From Bacillota bacterium (GTDB lineage Bacteria > Bacillota > Clostridia > Peptostreptococcales > Anaerovoracaceae), in NCBI GenBank assembly GCA_029008005.1, contig JAQXIX010000020.1, positions 1-56,281 on the forward strand: a stretch of 56,281 nt of DNA, given 5' to 3'. Below are positions 26,113 through 35,316 of this stretch, one piece after another. Positions within the stretch are counted from its first letter, which is position 1. Every line of letters starts with the position of its first letter. The notes under the pieces were generated by a model, which was not told the DNA's origin, did not search any database, and was given only the letters and a program-made list of their open reading frames with translations. Position numbers and translations under genes: made by a program.

Positions 26113-27648
26113 ATGCTTAAAGAAAAAATAGTGTATAAGGAAGAATTGCCAATAAATGTAATTACGGCGAATATCGATGAGTATCCGATCCACTTTCACG
26201 ATGATATGGAAGTGGTATATGTGCTCGAAGGAAGTATTATATTGCGGAATGGTTATTATACTTATAATCTCAAGCAAGGCGACATTTATATCATAAATGA
26301 CAGGGAAATGCACAGCTTCCAGAGTACGGGCGAGGACAATATGATTATGATGCTTCAGATGGATCTGACGTATTTCTCGAGATATTACGAAAGTCTCAAG
26401 AACAATTTTTTCGTTACCGATATGGAGGACGACAGTGACGAAAGTCTTGAGGTGCTTAAGACGATTATGGCGCGAATAATGATGGAGATTCTTCAGAAGG
26501 GATTCGGATATGAACATAAGGTCATAGAGAGTACTCATAACCTGATAGCCTGTCTTATGTCAGATTTTCAGTATTTCGTAATGGAAGACGGTAAGTTTAA
26601 GAACGAGTCGAAGAACAAAGGCAATAAGATTCTTGCCGGCCGTCTTAACAGAATTACCGATTATATGTACGACAACTATAACAGGAAACTCACTCTTAAT
26701 GAAATTGCCGAGAGAGAGCATCTGAGTATTTACTATCTTTCCCATATAATAAAAGAAGCAACGGGACTGAGCTTCCAGGATTTGCTCAGCTATATAAGAG
26801 TTGAGGAATCTGAGAAGCTTTTGCTGGGAACAAATAAGAAGATAGGCGCAATTGCTGAAGAAACGGGATTCTCGGCGGTCAGATACTATATTAAACATTT
26901 TGAACACTGGTTCGGTGTACATCCTCTGGAATACAGAAAGGAATACATCGGTAAAATAATCAGCAGAGAAATCGAAGCTAAATACACTAAGTGTACGCCG
27001 ACGAAAATAGAAGAGGCAATCAGACGCCAGGTAAAGGGTGTGTACGCTGATTATGTCGATAAGATGAAGATTAAGCCGGTTATTGTGGATGTGGATGTCT
27101 ATGATGATTATGCCGAAATCAAACATGAAACTCCGGAACTGGCGGATATAATGAACAGAGAAGTAAACAGCGTTCTGGCTGAACCGTATAATATATTAAT
27201 GTCTCTGGGTGAAAATCTTATTGCCTGCGGAAGCAATTATATAGTTACGACGAAATGCCAGTATCCCGGTCCGCTGACAAGCCTGAGTATTCTCGTATAT
27301 AATTTTGATGAGAATATCGGTAAAGCTTTGAAGAGAATCGGATCGGCTTCCGATCTGCTCAGAGTTGTAAGAAATTATGACGGCGAATCGGAATTCCTCA
27401 TTCGATGCACCGGATTCTCGGGACAGTTTAGAATTTTAAGGTGTCGCCTTGAGAAAGAGACGATAGTCAGCAGGATAGAAGATGCCGGCAGACTTGCGGG
27501 AGAAGAGAGCGAAAGAAGCAGGTTGATAAGCAAATTTATGACTGAACCTTCGGTGTCGTCAGCGACGAATACCAGCTCCGATGCGATGAGTATCAGAACT
27601 ATCTTCAAAGGGATAGGTGCCGAATTAATACTGATAGACAGCAAATAA
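26113..27648 (+). CDS. AraC-family regulator with N-terminal cupin and long C-terminal domain
   Basis: 511 residues. A cupin-like sensor (about 20-90: YPIHFHDDMEVVYVLEGSI, LKQGDIYIINDREMHSF) is followed by a helical linker and two AraC helix-turn-helix motifs (about 176-277: LTLNEIAEREHLSIYYLSHI, IGAIAEETGFSAVRYYIKHF, GVHPLEYRKEY). The last 234 residues form a separate domain I cannot assign with certainty. It may be a reduced relative of the C-terminal GH39-like domains found on some clostridial AraC proteins. AAAGAGGT precedes the ATG. It lies directly upstream of the saccharopine-dehydrogenase-like gene and may control it. Confidence 0.85.
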   Translation: MLKEKIVYKEELPINVITANIDEYPIHFHDDMEVVYVLEGSIILRNGYYTYNLKQGDIYIINDREMHSFQSTGEDNMIMMLQMDLTYFSRYYESLKNNFFVTDMEDDSDESLEVLKTIMARIMMEILQKGFGYEHKVIESTHNLIACLMSDFQYFVMEDGKFKNESKNKGNKILAGRLNRITDYMYDNYNRKLTLNEIAEREHLSIYYLSHIIKEATGLSFQDLLSYIRVEESEKLLLGTNKKIGAIAEETGFSAVRYYIKHFEHWFGVHPLEYRKEYIGKIISREIEAKYTKCTPTKIEEAIRRQVKGVYADYVDKMKIKPVIVDVDVYDDYAEIKHETPELADIMNREVNSVLAEPYNILMSLGENLIACGSNYIVTTKCQYPGPLTSLSILVYNFDENIGKALKRIGSASDLLRVVRNYDGESEFLIRCTGFSGQFRILRCRLEKETIVSRIEDAGRLAGEESERSRLISKFMTEPSVSSATNTSSDAMSIRTIFKGIGAELILIDSK

Positions 27649-27673
27649 GTACAGTTATAAGACAATTAAATCG

Positions 27674-27702
27674 TTGAAAGTGTCTGAAAAAAGGACTAAC
27701 AT
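27674..27702 (+). promoter_or_regulatory. Promoter of the saccharopine-dehydrogenase-like gene
   Basis: TTGAAA (27674-27679), 17-base spacer, TAACAT (27697-27702), about 58 bases before the start codon. Confidence 0.6.
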
Positions 27703-27759
27703 TTTTACAGAAAGAAAAATAAAACATTCTTATTTTGATTGAATCAATGGAGGTCAAAC

Positions 27760-29046
27760 ATGAAATTACTTATTATCGGAGCAGGTGGAGTAGGTACTTC
27801 AGCAGCTAAGATTATCGAAAGAGCCGGCAAGGAAGGCGATTGGGCAGAAAAAGTTGTAGTAGCTGACTATGACGCTGAGAGAGCTAAGGTTGTAGCTAAC
27901 GAAATCTGCGGCGGCGGCAAGTTCGTTCCTGCACAGATTAACGCTATGGATCCTGCAAGCATCAAGGCAGTTGTTGAAGAACACGGATGTGACTTCGCAA
28001 TGAACGCTTGTGACCCTAGAATGAACGAAACTATTTTCGATACTTGTCTTGAACTGAAGATCGGTTACCTTGACTGCGCTATGACACTGGGTACCGAGCA
28101 CCCTGAAAAGCCTTATGAACTGGCACACATTAAGCTTGGTGACTATCAGTTTGCTAAGCAGAAGGAATGGGAAGCATCAGGCAAGATCGCTGTATGCGGA
28201 TCAGGTGTTGAACCTGGTATGGCAGACGTATTCGCTAAGTTCGCAGCAGTACATCTCTTTGACAAGATTGACAGAGTTGACGTTCGTGACGGTGACAACT
28301 ACGGAAATACTGATTCAGACTTCGGTTTCTCAGTATGGACAACAATCGAAGAATGTCTGCAGCCGCCTGTAATCTGGGAAAAGAACGAAGAGCATCCTGA
28401 AGGACACTGGTTCTGTACTGAACCGTTCTCAGAACCTGAAGTATTCAACTTCCCTGACGGAATCGGCGATGTAGAAGTAGTTAACGTAGAACACGAAGAA
28501 GTACTCCTCGTTCCAAGAGAAATCGATTGTAACAGAGTAACATTCAAGTATGGTGTTCCTAGAGAATTCAGAGCTAAGCTGCTGACTCTCCACGGATGGG
28601 GTCTTGATAACAAGAGAGATAAGATTAAGGTTGGCGACAGCGAAATCACTCCAAGAGACTTCGTATGTAAGGTTATCCCTTCACCTGTAGGATCAACTGA
28701 TGAAATGACAGGTAAAGGCTGCGCAGGTACTTGGGTAACAGGTTGGAAAGACGGCAAGTACAGATCAGTATATCTGTATCAGGTTGCTGACAACCAGGAA
28801 TGCATCAAGAAGTACACTACTAACTCAGTAGTAGCTCAGACTGCAGTAGGTCCTGTAATCATGATGGAACTTATCGCTAAGGGCATCTGGAATGAAGCCG
28901 GCGCATGGGGTCCTGAACACTTCGATCCGGATCCGTTTGTAGAAAGACTTGCTAAGTACGAATTCCCTGCAGGAATCAGAGAAATGGATTCAGAATATGC
29001 AGACGAACTGAACAAGAAGGCTTTCGAAGACGCAGTTGCTAAATAA
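27760..29046 (+). CDS. Saccharopine dehydrogenase / carboxynorspermidine synthase-like oxidoreductase
   Basis: 428 residues from the ATG at 27760, six bases after GGAGG. An upstream in-frame start at 27739 is less likely. The N-terminal Rossmann domain has LLIIGAGGVGTSAAKII and VVADYDAERA. The rest matches the saccharopine dehydrogenase fold (NACDPRMNETIFDTCLE, YLDCAMTLG, VCGSGVEPGMADVFAKFA). Known members reduce the Schiff base between an amino-acid semialdehyde and an amine, giving carboxynorspermidine or saccharopine. Codon use is like that of abundant proteins. Together with the putrescine-type aminotransferase it hints at diamine or lysine metabolism, but the exact substrate is unknown. 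Confidence 0.8.
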   Translation: MKLLIIGAGGVGTSAAKIIERAGKEGDWAEKVVVADYDAERAKVVANEICGGGKFVPAQINAMDPASIKAVVEEHGCDFAMNACDPRMNETIFDTCLELKIGYLDCAMTLGTEHPEKPYELAHIKLGDYQFAKQKEWEASGKIAVCGSGVEPGMADVFAKFAAVHLFDKIDRVDVRDGDNYGNTDSDFGFSVWTTIEECLQPPVIWEKNEEHPEGHWFCTEPFSEPEVFNFPDGIGDVEVVNVEHEEVLLVPREIDCNRVTFKYGVPREFRAKLLTLHGWGLDNKRDKIKVGDSEITPRDFVCKVIPSPVGSTDEMTGKGCAGTWVTGWKDGKYRSVYLYQVADNQECIKKYTTNSVVAQTAVGPVIMMELIAKGIWNEAGAWGPEHFDPDPFVERLAKYEFPAGIREMDSEYADELNKKAFEDAVAK

Positions 29047-29068
29047 GCTTACTTGAGATTTTAATAAG

Positions 29069-29104
29069 GGAGTTGTTGCACAATAGTGCAGCAGCTCCTT
29101 TTTT
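29069..29104 (+). terminator. Rho-independent terminator after the oxidoreductase gene
   Basis: A 12-bp stem with G-U pairs (GGAGTTGTTGCA 29069-29080 with TGCAGCAGCTCC 29087-29098) followed by six T. Confidence 0.9.
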
Positions 29105-29114
29105 CTTTTGGCAT

Positions 29115-29307
29115 GGGGTGGGGATGCTGCCTTGGCGTCGTCCTCGTCACCGGCAATGAATTGCGCTCATTCGCTGCTTGCGGAACGCCAGCAGAACTCG
29201 CGCCCCGGGCGCTCGGACATTGCTGACGTTTAGCCGCGCGCATTGCTCATTTCGCTTGTCATTGCTCACGGCTCCTGCGGAAATCGCCAAGGCAGCATCC
29301 CCACCCC
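29115..29307. mobile_element. GC-rich miniature inverted-repeat element
   Basis: A 193-base block much richer in GC than its surroundings, bounded by perfect 23-bp terminal inverted repeats (29115-29137 and 29285-29307, beginning GGGGTGGGGATGC). It has no transposase and no convincing reading frame. Internally it contains ATTGC-TCA type short repeats and a 24-base sequence (29150-29173) found again at 29512-29535. No clear target duplication is seen. It may be a MITE-like or REP-like element, or a long structured RNA. Confidence 0.65.
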
Positions 29308-29355
29308 TTGCTCTTGTAAAAAGTCTGCTGTATATAAGAGGAGCTTTATAGAAGG

Positions 29356-29400
29356 AACTGTTGCACTAGTATTGAAATAATGCTGGTGCAACAGTTTTTT
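29356..29400 (+). terminator. Second terminator, related in sequence to those at 578 and 29069
   Basis: AACTGTTGCAC (29356-29366) pairs with GTGCAACAGTT (29386-29396), extended inward by several further pairs and followed by a T run. No gene ends just before it, so it looks like a duplicated terminator on the far side of the miniature element. Confidence 0.8.
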
Positions 29401-29511
29401 CTGTTTAGGCTTAGTGTCAAGGGATTAGAAGCTGTGAGGCATGTTGCATAAAGAACAGCATAGGTTGATGGTGAGGTAGCTGATGTACTGTGAGCAATTT
29501 CCGCCGGAGCT

Positions 29512-29535
29512 CCGGCAATGAATTGCGCTCATTCG
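29512..29535. repeat. Second copy of a 24-base repeat
   Basis: Identical to 29150-29173 inside the miniature element (both begin CCGGCAATGAATTGC). It is joined on its left to a 14-bp palindrome (GCCGGAGCTCCGGC, 29503-29516) and on its right directly to the broken 5' end of the aminotransferase remnant. Confidence 0.8.
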
Positions 29536-30224
29536 TAAATATGCAATGGCATATCAATTGCAAAACGCAATACATCTTGCAAAAAATTAGGCAGGTGTAA
29601 CAGGCAAGAACGTTATTATCCGTTTCGAAAATCACTATTCGAGATGGCATGACAATGTTCTTGGTGGAACATGTCAGAAGGATCCTGATGCAAGACCTAC
29701 AACAGTATTCCATTCAGATGATCAGGTTATCGATTTCGATACGCTTGGAAGATCAAAGTATGCCGGCGAAGAAGTTTTCATGCTTCCTTGGAATGATTTC
29801 GAGGCTCTCGAAAGAACCTTCGAGAAGTATCATGATGAAATAGCGGGCGTACACTTCGAAGCAGTCGTAGCAAACAATGAAATGCTTTATCCGCTTCCTG
29901 GATTCCTTGAAAAGATTAGAGAACTGTGTGATAAGTACAATGCTATTATGTCAATTGACGAAGTTATCACAGGCTTCCGTGTAGGCATCGGCGGAGCTCA
30001 GGAGATGTTCGGGGTTACACCTGATATCTGTACAATGGGTAAGGCTATTTCAAACGGATTTCCTGTTGCCTGCATTGCAGGAAAGAGGAATCTTCATCAT
30101 GTTTGGCGGTAAATGGTACATTTCAATGTCTCATACTTTGGAAGACGCTGAAAAGACAATTGCTGCAGTAGATGAAGCAATGGCTAAAATGGTTGAGAAC
30201 GACTTCAAGTACGTAGCTGAATAG
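29536..30224 (+). pseudogene. Remnant of a HemL-like class III aminotransferase / aminomutase
   Basis: Recognisable glutamate-1-semialdehyde aminomutase-like sequence with no N-terminus. The remnant frame starts at the repeat boundary (AMAYQLQNAIHLAKN), meets an in-frame TAG at 29588-29590, then continues through VIIRFENHYSRWHDN, MLPWNDFEALERTFEKYHDE, SIDEVITGFRVGIGGAQEMF and the PLP-lysine segment TMGKAISNGFPVACIAGK. At about 30090 the frame shifts to FGGKWYISMSHTLEDAEK, the family C-terminus, so roughly 130 residues have been lost. It has at least three lesions. Codon use still resembles highly expressed genes, suggesting recent decay. Confidence 0.85.
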
Positions 30225-30315
30225 TATTTTGGAAAAGCAGAACTATAATTGCGAGTTAAATAGATATTGACTGGTTACTAAACTACATATTGCTGAACAA
30301 ATTAGAGTTCAGAAG

Positions 30316-30354
30316 CAACAGAACATTACATTGAGTAATGTTCTGTTGGCTTTT
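30316..30354 (+). terminator. Terminator after the aminotransferase remnant
   Basis: A 14-bp stem (30316-30329 with 30335-30348, core AACAGAACATTAC / GTAATGTTCTGTT) followed by GCTTTT. Confidence 0.85.
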
Positions 30355-30373
30355 GGGTATAAATTTCAAAATT

Positions 30374-31231
30374 CTATTTCTTCTTCACAGGAATCCAGAT
30401 CTCACAATAGTAATTCTCGTCCTGAGTGCCTTTTGCATACTTTGTCGGATCGTCATAATATTCCACGCAGTATCCGGCGGCGAATTCGTACTCCTTAAGG
30501 GCCGGCAGCCATTCCGTATAAATCTTCGTGTTGACGTCCTGAAGTGCGTTCGGCATAGGTCCTCTGCAAGGGAATACTGCCCAGTCAAATGCAGGTATAG
30601 TTCTTGTAACCAGACCTTCCGGAACGTCTTTTTGAGGATTATATGGGTCTGCAATCAGATACTCGAAATTTTCACGGCTCATTTCCAAATCAATATTTAT
30701 TCCGTATTCACCGCATATATAACGGTTCATACCTGTCTGAAAATGTTCCTGCCAGAACTGAGGCACAATTTCCTTGGCGCCTTCATAAGGAAAAGTCTTC
30801 GCATTTGCAATAACGGTAAAAGCATCTTTTTTAACAATCTTATAATCCATGAGATAGCCTCCTTCTAATGATAATTTCAGTTTCAGCGGAGCAAAGGTTT
30901 TCAGAAGCACCTCATCCCTGCGCACGGATGAAGGCGATACACCATGGAATCTGGTAAATGCTTTGGTAAAACTATCCGGAGAGTCATACCCATACTTCAT
31001 AGCAATATCAATAATCTTGTCATCAGTAATCAACAGATCGTTGCCGGCAAGGGCAAGTCTTCTGTTTCGAATATATTCAGCAACACTGAAACCGCAAAGC
31101 ATCGCAAATCCCTTCTGAAAATAGAAAGGTGAAACGTCGACTGCCTTTGCAATTTTATGGGCTGAAATATCCTCCGTTATATGATCTTCGATGTACTGAA
31201 CCGAATCACCGATAACTGCCATCCATTCCAT
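30374..31231 (-). CDS. AraC-family regulator with GyrI-like effector domain
   Basis: 285 residues. Two helix-turn-helix motifs occupy about 8-105 (ISAHKIAKAVDVSPFYFQKGF, DKIIDIAMKYGYDSPDSFTKAF, FHGVSPSSVRR). A GyrI/SOUL-like domain follows (about 125-285, DYKIVKKDAFTVIANAK, RTIPAFDWAVFPCRGPMP, EIWIPVKKK). Relatives such as Rob, BmrR-like and SbmC-type proteins bind hydrophobic small molecules. GAAGGGAG precedes the ATG on the minus strand. The GNAT gene on the same strand lies upstream of it, separated by 73 bases. Confidence 0.92.
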   Translation of the reverse strand: MEWMAVIGDSVQYIEDHITEDISAHKIAKAVDVSPFYFQKGFAMLCGFSVAEYIRNRRLALAGNDLLITDDKIIDIAMKYGYDSPDSFTKAFTRFHGVSPSSVRRDEVLLKTFAPLKLKLSLEGGYLMDYKIVKKDAFTVIANAKTFPYEGAKEIVPQFWQEHFQTGMNRYICGEYGINIDLEMSRENFEYLIADPYNPQKDVPEGLVTRTIPAFDWAVFPCRGPMPNALQDVNTKIYTEWLPALKEYEFAAGYCVEYYDDPTKYAKGTQDENYYCEIWIPVKKK

Positions 31232-31304
31232 AAATTTTCTCCCTTCGCTTGCTCTGAAGCTATCTTACCTCCAGGGCGTTTTGTCTTCCCGACATTTTGT
31301 GGCT

Positions 31305-31850
31305 TTATTTGTCCGATTTCATCCATTGCTCTTTTGAAAGAAAAGTGAAATGCTCTGTTCTTACATCACCCATAAGTTCACACGATTTATTTTCTTCCGT
31401 GTGATGATACACAAAGCCGCACTTCTCCTGGCATCGTTTCGACTTTTCGTTTCCGTCATAATACCCGCACCACATAGCGCTGCATCCTAAATCCGTAAAG
31501 GCATGTTTCTGTAATGCTTTTACTGCCTCGGGGATCAGCCCTTGTCCCCAGAAGGGGACTCCGATCCAATATCCCACTTCGATCTCATCATCTGCGGCAG
31601 CGGTATGGGACTGAGCGGGAGGAATCAGGCCTATACTGCCGATTGCAACATTGTCGCTCTTTAGACATACGGCATATGTTTCATCTGCCGACAAAACGCT
31701 TCTTATGATTTCGCGACTGTCCTCCACGCTTGTGTGAACAGGCCATCCTGCAATCGGACCAACCGCAGGATCTTTGGCATATTTATATAAGCTCTCTGCA
31801 TCGTCCTCTTCCCAAGGACGAAGAATCAGTCTTTCTGTTTCCAATACCAT
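31305..31850 (-). CDS. GNAT-family N-acetyltransferase (RimJ/RimL-like)
   Basis: 181 residues with LETERLILRPWEEDDAESLY at the start, IGSIGLIPPAQ, the acetyl-CoA segment WIGVPFWGQGLIPEAVKAL and CGYYDGNEKSKRCQEKCGF. It would transfer an acetyl group to an amine, such as a ribosomal protein N-terminus or a small molecule. The target is unknown. AAGGGAG lies about ten bases before the ATG on the minus strand. It is probably cotranscribed with the AraC/GyrI gene downstream. Confidence 0.88.
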   Translation of the reverse strand: MVLETERLILRPWEEDDAESLYKYAKDPAVGPIAGWPVHTSVEDSREIIRSVLSADETYAVCLKSDNVAIGSIGLIPPAQSHTAAADDEIEVGYWIGVPFWGQGLIPEAVKALQKHAFTDLGCSAMWCGYYDGNEKSKRCQEKCGFVYHHTEENKSCELMGDVRTEHFTFLSKEQWMKSDK

Positions 31851-32028
31851 AGCTTACAACTCCCTTATTAATCGATTTTAATATAATAATATACTTGGAA
31901 TACGCTGCCTTCAACTGCAAAGAGCATGAAGACGGTGACGGATTGACATAACGGGTGCTATTGCATTTGCATATGGCAATTTCGCCGGGAATCGGCAAGA
32001 ATGTTTTGTAAAAAGTACACAAAAAATC
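31851..32028. other. Intergenic region between the GNAT gene and the leu promoter
   Basis: AT-rich near 31870-31900 (probable minus-strand promoter of the GNAT gene, unresolved). A TTGACA at 31943-31948 has no fitting -10. I see no gene here. Confidence 0.5.
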
Positions 32029-32057
32029 TTGACATCATTTGTTACATTGTCTAAAAT
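32029..32057 (+). promoter_or_regulatory. Promoter of the leuACDB operon
   Basis: TTGACA (32029-32034), 17-base spacer, TAAAAT (32052-32057), just upstream of the T-box leader. Confidence 0.88.
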
Positions 32058-32063
32058 AACTAT

Positions 32064-32320
32064 ACGGAAATAATACAAAATAATATTGGTGCGATGAACG
32101 GAATAAATTCAGCGTTTGCATTACAGAGAGCAGCCGGGTGGTGTGAGGTTGTATGCGGTGCGGAATGTCTCACCCGGGAGCATGGAACTTAAAGAGGGCA
32201 TGTAGTCCTGCCGTATTTGATTAAGGCAGCGGGGAAACCGAAATAGCATGTCAATAAGAGTGGTACCGCGGAAGCAGATTAAGCCTTCGTCTCTTATTTG
32301 AGATGAAGGCATATTTTTTA
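32064..32320 (+). promoter_or_regulatory. T-box leader, probably leucine-specific
   Basis: The T-box sequence AAGAGTGGTACCGCGG is at 32256-32271. Stem I begins near 32085 with AGAGAGCAGCCGGG and GGTGTGAGG. The region GAATGTCTCACCCGGGAGC places a CUC codon (32169-32171) at the expected specifier position, decoding Leu. The terminator stem is 32283-32293 with 32300-32310 (GCCTTCGTCTC / GAGATGAAGGC) and a T run to 32319. Uncharged tRNA(Leu) should stabilise the antiterminator and allow leuACDB transcription. The specifier assignment is by position and fits the genes. Confidence 0.93.
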
Positions 32321-32329
32321 GGAGGAAAC

Positions 32330-34030
32330 ATGAAAAACTACACAAAATACAGCACGGGATATTTTCCGGTTGGACCGGAATACAATGACTGGGTAAATAA
32401 GGACCATATCGAGAAAGCGCCGCAGTGGTGCAGCGTAGACCTGAGAGACGGCAACCAGGCACTTATAGTGCCAATGAGTCTGGAAGAAAAAGTGGAGTTT
32501 TTTGAATTTCTCGTGAGCCTGGGATTCAAGGAGATAGAAGTTGGATTCCCGGCAGCATCGAAGACGGAATATCATTTCCTCAGGAAGCTTATTGAAGACA
32601 ATCTCATACCTGATGACGTAACGGTTCAGGTTCTGACTCAATCGAGAGAGCATATAATAAGGAGAACTTTCGAAGCGCTGAAAGGCGTTAAAAACGCAGT
32701 AGTTCATCTTTACAACTCAACGTCTGTGGCACAGCGCCAGCAGGTGTTCAGAAAAGAAAAAAGCGAAATCGTTAAAATTGCCGTGGACGGAGCCAAGCTT
32801 ATTAAAGAATATGCGGCGAAGTACCCTGAAACGAACTTTTCCTTTGAATATTCACCGGAAAGTTTCACAGGAACCGAAATGGATTTTGCGGCAGAAATAT
32901 GTAACGCAGTAATAGACGTGTGGGAGCCGACACCTGAGAACAAAGTGATAATCAACCTGCCGGCAACGGTGGCAATGTCAATGCCTCACGTATATGCGTC
33001 ACAGATTGAATACATGTGCAAAAACATGAAAAACAGAGAAAATCTCATAGTCTCACTGCATCCTCACAATGACAGAGGCACAGCTGTTGCAGATGCGGAG
33101 CTGGGAATACTGGCAGGAGGCGATAGAATAGAGGGAACACTCTTCGGCAATGGGGAGAGAACCGGTAATGTGGATATTGTAACACTCGCTATGAATCTGT
33201 TCTCTCACGGCGTAGATCCGCAGCTGGATTTTTCCTCCATGCCGGAGATTGTTGAAAAATATGAGAAATTCACGGACATTAAGGTTCATCCGAGACAGCC
33301 GTACGGCGGTCAGCTTGTGTTCGCAGCATTCTCGGGATCACATCAGGATGCAATCGCGAAGGGCATGAAATGGCGCAGAGAAATGGATCCGAGCAAGTGG
33401 AGCGTGCCGTATCTGCCGATAGACCCGAAAGACGTGGGCAGAGAATATGAAGCGGATGTAATAAGAATCAACAGCCAGTCAGGCAAGGGCGGCGTTGCAT
33501 ATATTATGGAACACAATTTCGGATTCACGATTCCGATGCAGATGCGCGAAGAGCTGGGATATATGGTTAAGGATATTTCCGACAGAAGACACAAAGAACT
33601 GGCGCCTGAAGAAATATACAATGCCTTCAGCAAGGAATACATCAATGACTTTGATGACATAGACGTAACGGAAGCTTCTTTCGAGAGATCGTCGGATTCT
33701 AAATCGACACAGGGCGTAACAGCTGAAATCAAAGTCAGAATCGCTGATAATTTCTACACCATCAAGGCACCAGGCAACGGACATCTCGATGCTGTCAGCA
33801 ACTGCCTTAAGAAGACATCTTATGACTTCAACTACAACTTTATTACATATTCAGAGCATGCGCTTTCATCGGATTCTCATTCAAAGGCAGCAGCCTATGT
33901 ATGTATTGAAGGCAAAGACAATAAACAGTACTGGGGAGTGGGAACTCACGAAGATATCATTCTGGCATCGGTAAATGCCCTTGTGAGCGCACTTAACAGA
34001 CAGAATAAACAGGAACACTTCGTTAAATAA
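32330..34030 (+). CDS. leuA: 2-isopropylmalate synthase (LeuA type 2)
   Basis: 566 residues from the ATG at 32330, which has GGAGG eight bases upstream. An ATG nine codons earlier lies inside the T-box terminator and is rejected. The catalytic TIM barrel has [40 protein letters not shown] and [10 protein letters not shown]. The C-terminal regulatory domain (about 430-566) would bind leucine. It condenses 2-oxoisovalerate with acetyl-CoA, the first committed step of leucine synthesis. The form is the long one typical of Actinobacteria and some Clostridia. Confidence 0.96.
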   Translation: MKNYTKYSTGYFPVGPEYNDWVNKDHIEKAPQWCSVDLRDGNQALIVPMSLEEKVEFFEFLVSLGFKEIEVGFPAASKTEYHFLRKLIEDNLIPDDVTVQVLTQSREHIIRRTFEALKGVKNAVVHLYNSTSVAQRQQVFRKEKSEIVKIAVDGAKLIKEYAAKYPETNFSFEYSPESFTGTEMDFAAEICNAVIDVWEPTPENKVIINLPATVAMSMPHVYASQIEYMCKNMKNRENLIVSLHPHNDRGTAVADAELGILAGGDRIEGTLFGNGERTGNVDIVTLAMNLFSHGVDPQLDFSSMPEIVEKYEKFTDIKVHPRQPYGGQLVFAAFSGSHQDAIAKGMKWRREMDPSKWSVPYLPIDPKDVGREYEADVIRINSQSGKGGVAYIMEHNFGFTIPMQMREELGYMVKDISDRRHKELAPEEIYNAFSKEYINDFDDIDVTEASFERSSDSKSTQGVTAEIKVRIADNFYTIKAPGNGHLDAVSNCLKKTSYDFNYNFITYSEHALSSDSHSKAAAYVCIEGKDNKQYWGVGTHEDIILASVNALVSALNRQNKQEHFVK

Positions 34031-34047
34031 AAGAGAGGAGCGAAATT

Positions 34048-35307
34048 ATGGGAATGACAATGACGCAGAAGATACTGGCAGCTCATGCCGGACTCGACAG
34101 CGTTACTGCAGGACAGCTTATCAGAGCAAACCTTGATATGGTTCTCGGCAATGATATCACGACACCGGTTGCCGTAAACGAATTCGAGAAAGCGGGATTC
34201 GACGGTATATTTGATAAAGGCAAAATATCACTTGTAATGGACCACTTCACACCTAACAAGGACATTAAGGCTGCGGAGCAGTGCATGCAGTGCAGGGCTT
34301 TTGCGAGAAGATTCGAAGTTGAGAACTTCTTTGATGTAGGCAGAATGGGTATAGAACATGCGCTTCTGCCGGAGCAGGGCATCGTTAAGGCCGGAGACTG
34401 TATTATCGGTGCAGACTCACACACTTGCACATACGGAGCACTCGGTGCGTTTTCCACAGGTGTCGGAAGCACAGACATGGCAGCCGGAATGGCTACGGGA
34501 CAGGCCTGGTTCAAGGTTCCCGAGGCAATAAAGATTAATCTTACCGGCGAACTCAGAGAGAATGTTACAGGCAAAGACCTGATTCTTCATATTATCGGAC
34601 TCATCGGCGTTGACGGAGCTTTGTACAAATCAATGGAATTCGCAGGAGAAGGCGTTAAGTCTCTGTCAATGGATGACAGACTTTGCGTTGCGAATATGGC
34701 AATTGAAGCCGGTGCGAAGAACGGAATATTCCCGGTTGACAGCGTAACCGAAGAGTATATGACAGGAAGAGCCAGAGGCGAATGGACAGTATATGAGGCG
34801 GACGAAGACGCAGAATATGCAAAGGTTATAGACATTGATCTTTCTCTGCTGAAGCCGACAGTATCATTCCCGCATCTGCCTGAAAACACTAAGACAATTG
34901 ATGAAGTCGGAGATGTTCCGATTGACCAGGTTGTTATCGGATCATGCACCAACGGCAGACTTGAGGATATGGAATACGCAGCTAAAATCCTCGAAGGAAG
35001 AAAGATACATGATAATGTCAGAGCGATTGTGATTCCTGCAACACAGGAAATCTACAAGGAATGTATCGCGAAGGGATATCTGGACATATTTGTCGATTCG
35101 GGATGTGTTGTTTCAACACCTACATGCGGACCATGTCTCGGAGGGCATATGGGAATCCTGGCAGCAGGAGAAAGATGCGTTGCAACGACAAACAGAAATT
35201 TTGTCGGCAGAATGGGACACGTTAAATCTGAAGTATATCTGGCAAGCCCTGTAATTGCTGCAGCATCGGCAGTAGCAGGCAAAATCGCCGGACCTGATGA
35301 AATATAG
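34048..35307 (+). CDS. leuC: 3-isopropylmalate dehydratase large subunit
   Basis: 419 residues, the short LeuC form found in archaea and many anaerobes. Iron-sulfur ligands are in [11 protein letters not shown] and [13 protein letters not shown], and [20 protein letters not shown] is the substrate segment. With LeuD it isomerises 2- to 3-isopropylmalate. It follows leuA by 17 bases and precedes leuD by nine. GAGAGGAG provides the ribosome binding site. Homology with the aconitase at 20654 is visible, but the swivel domain is encoded separately. Confidence 0.95.
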   Translation: MGMTMTQKILAAHAGLDSVTAGQLIRANLDMVLGNDITTPVAVNEFEKAGFDGIFDKGKISLVMDHFTPNKDIKAAEQCMQCRAFARRFEVENFFDVGRMGIEHALLPEQGIVKAGDCIIGADSHTCTYGALGAFSTGVGSTDMAAGMATGQAWFKVPEAIKINLTGELRENVTGKDLILHIIGLIGVDGALYKSMEFAGEGVKSLSMDDRLCVANMAIEAGAKNGIFPVDSVTEEYMTGRARGEWTVYEADEDAEYAKVIDIDLSLLKPTVSFPHLPENTKTIDEVGDVPIDQVVIGSCTNGRLEDMEYAAKILEGRKIHDNVRAIVIPATQEIYKECIAKGYLDIFVDSGCVVSTPTCGPCLGGHMGILAAGERCVATTNRNFVGRMGHVKSEVYLASPVIAAASAVAGKIAGPDEI

Positions 35308-35316
35308 GAGGCGGAA

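Noticed and set aside
29061-29243. 60-codon open frame on the minus strand through the miniature element
   Set aside because: It runs through a terminator and an inverted-repeat arm and shows no protein-like pattern.
32303-32329. Earlier start of leuA
   Set aside because: That ATG lies inside the T-box terminator stem. GGAGG fits the ATG at 32330.
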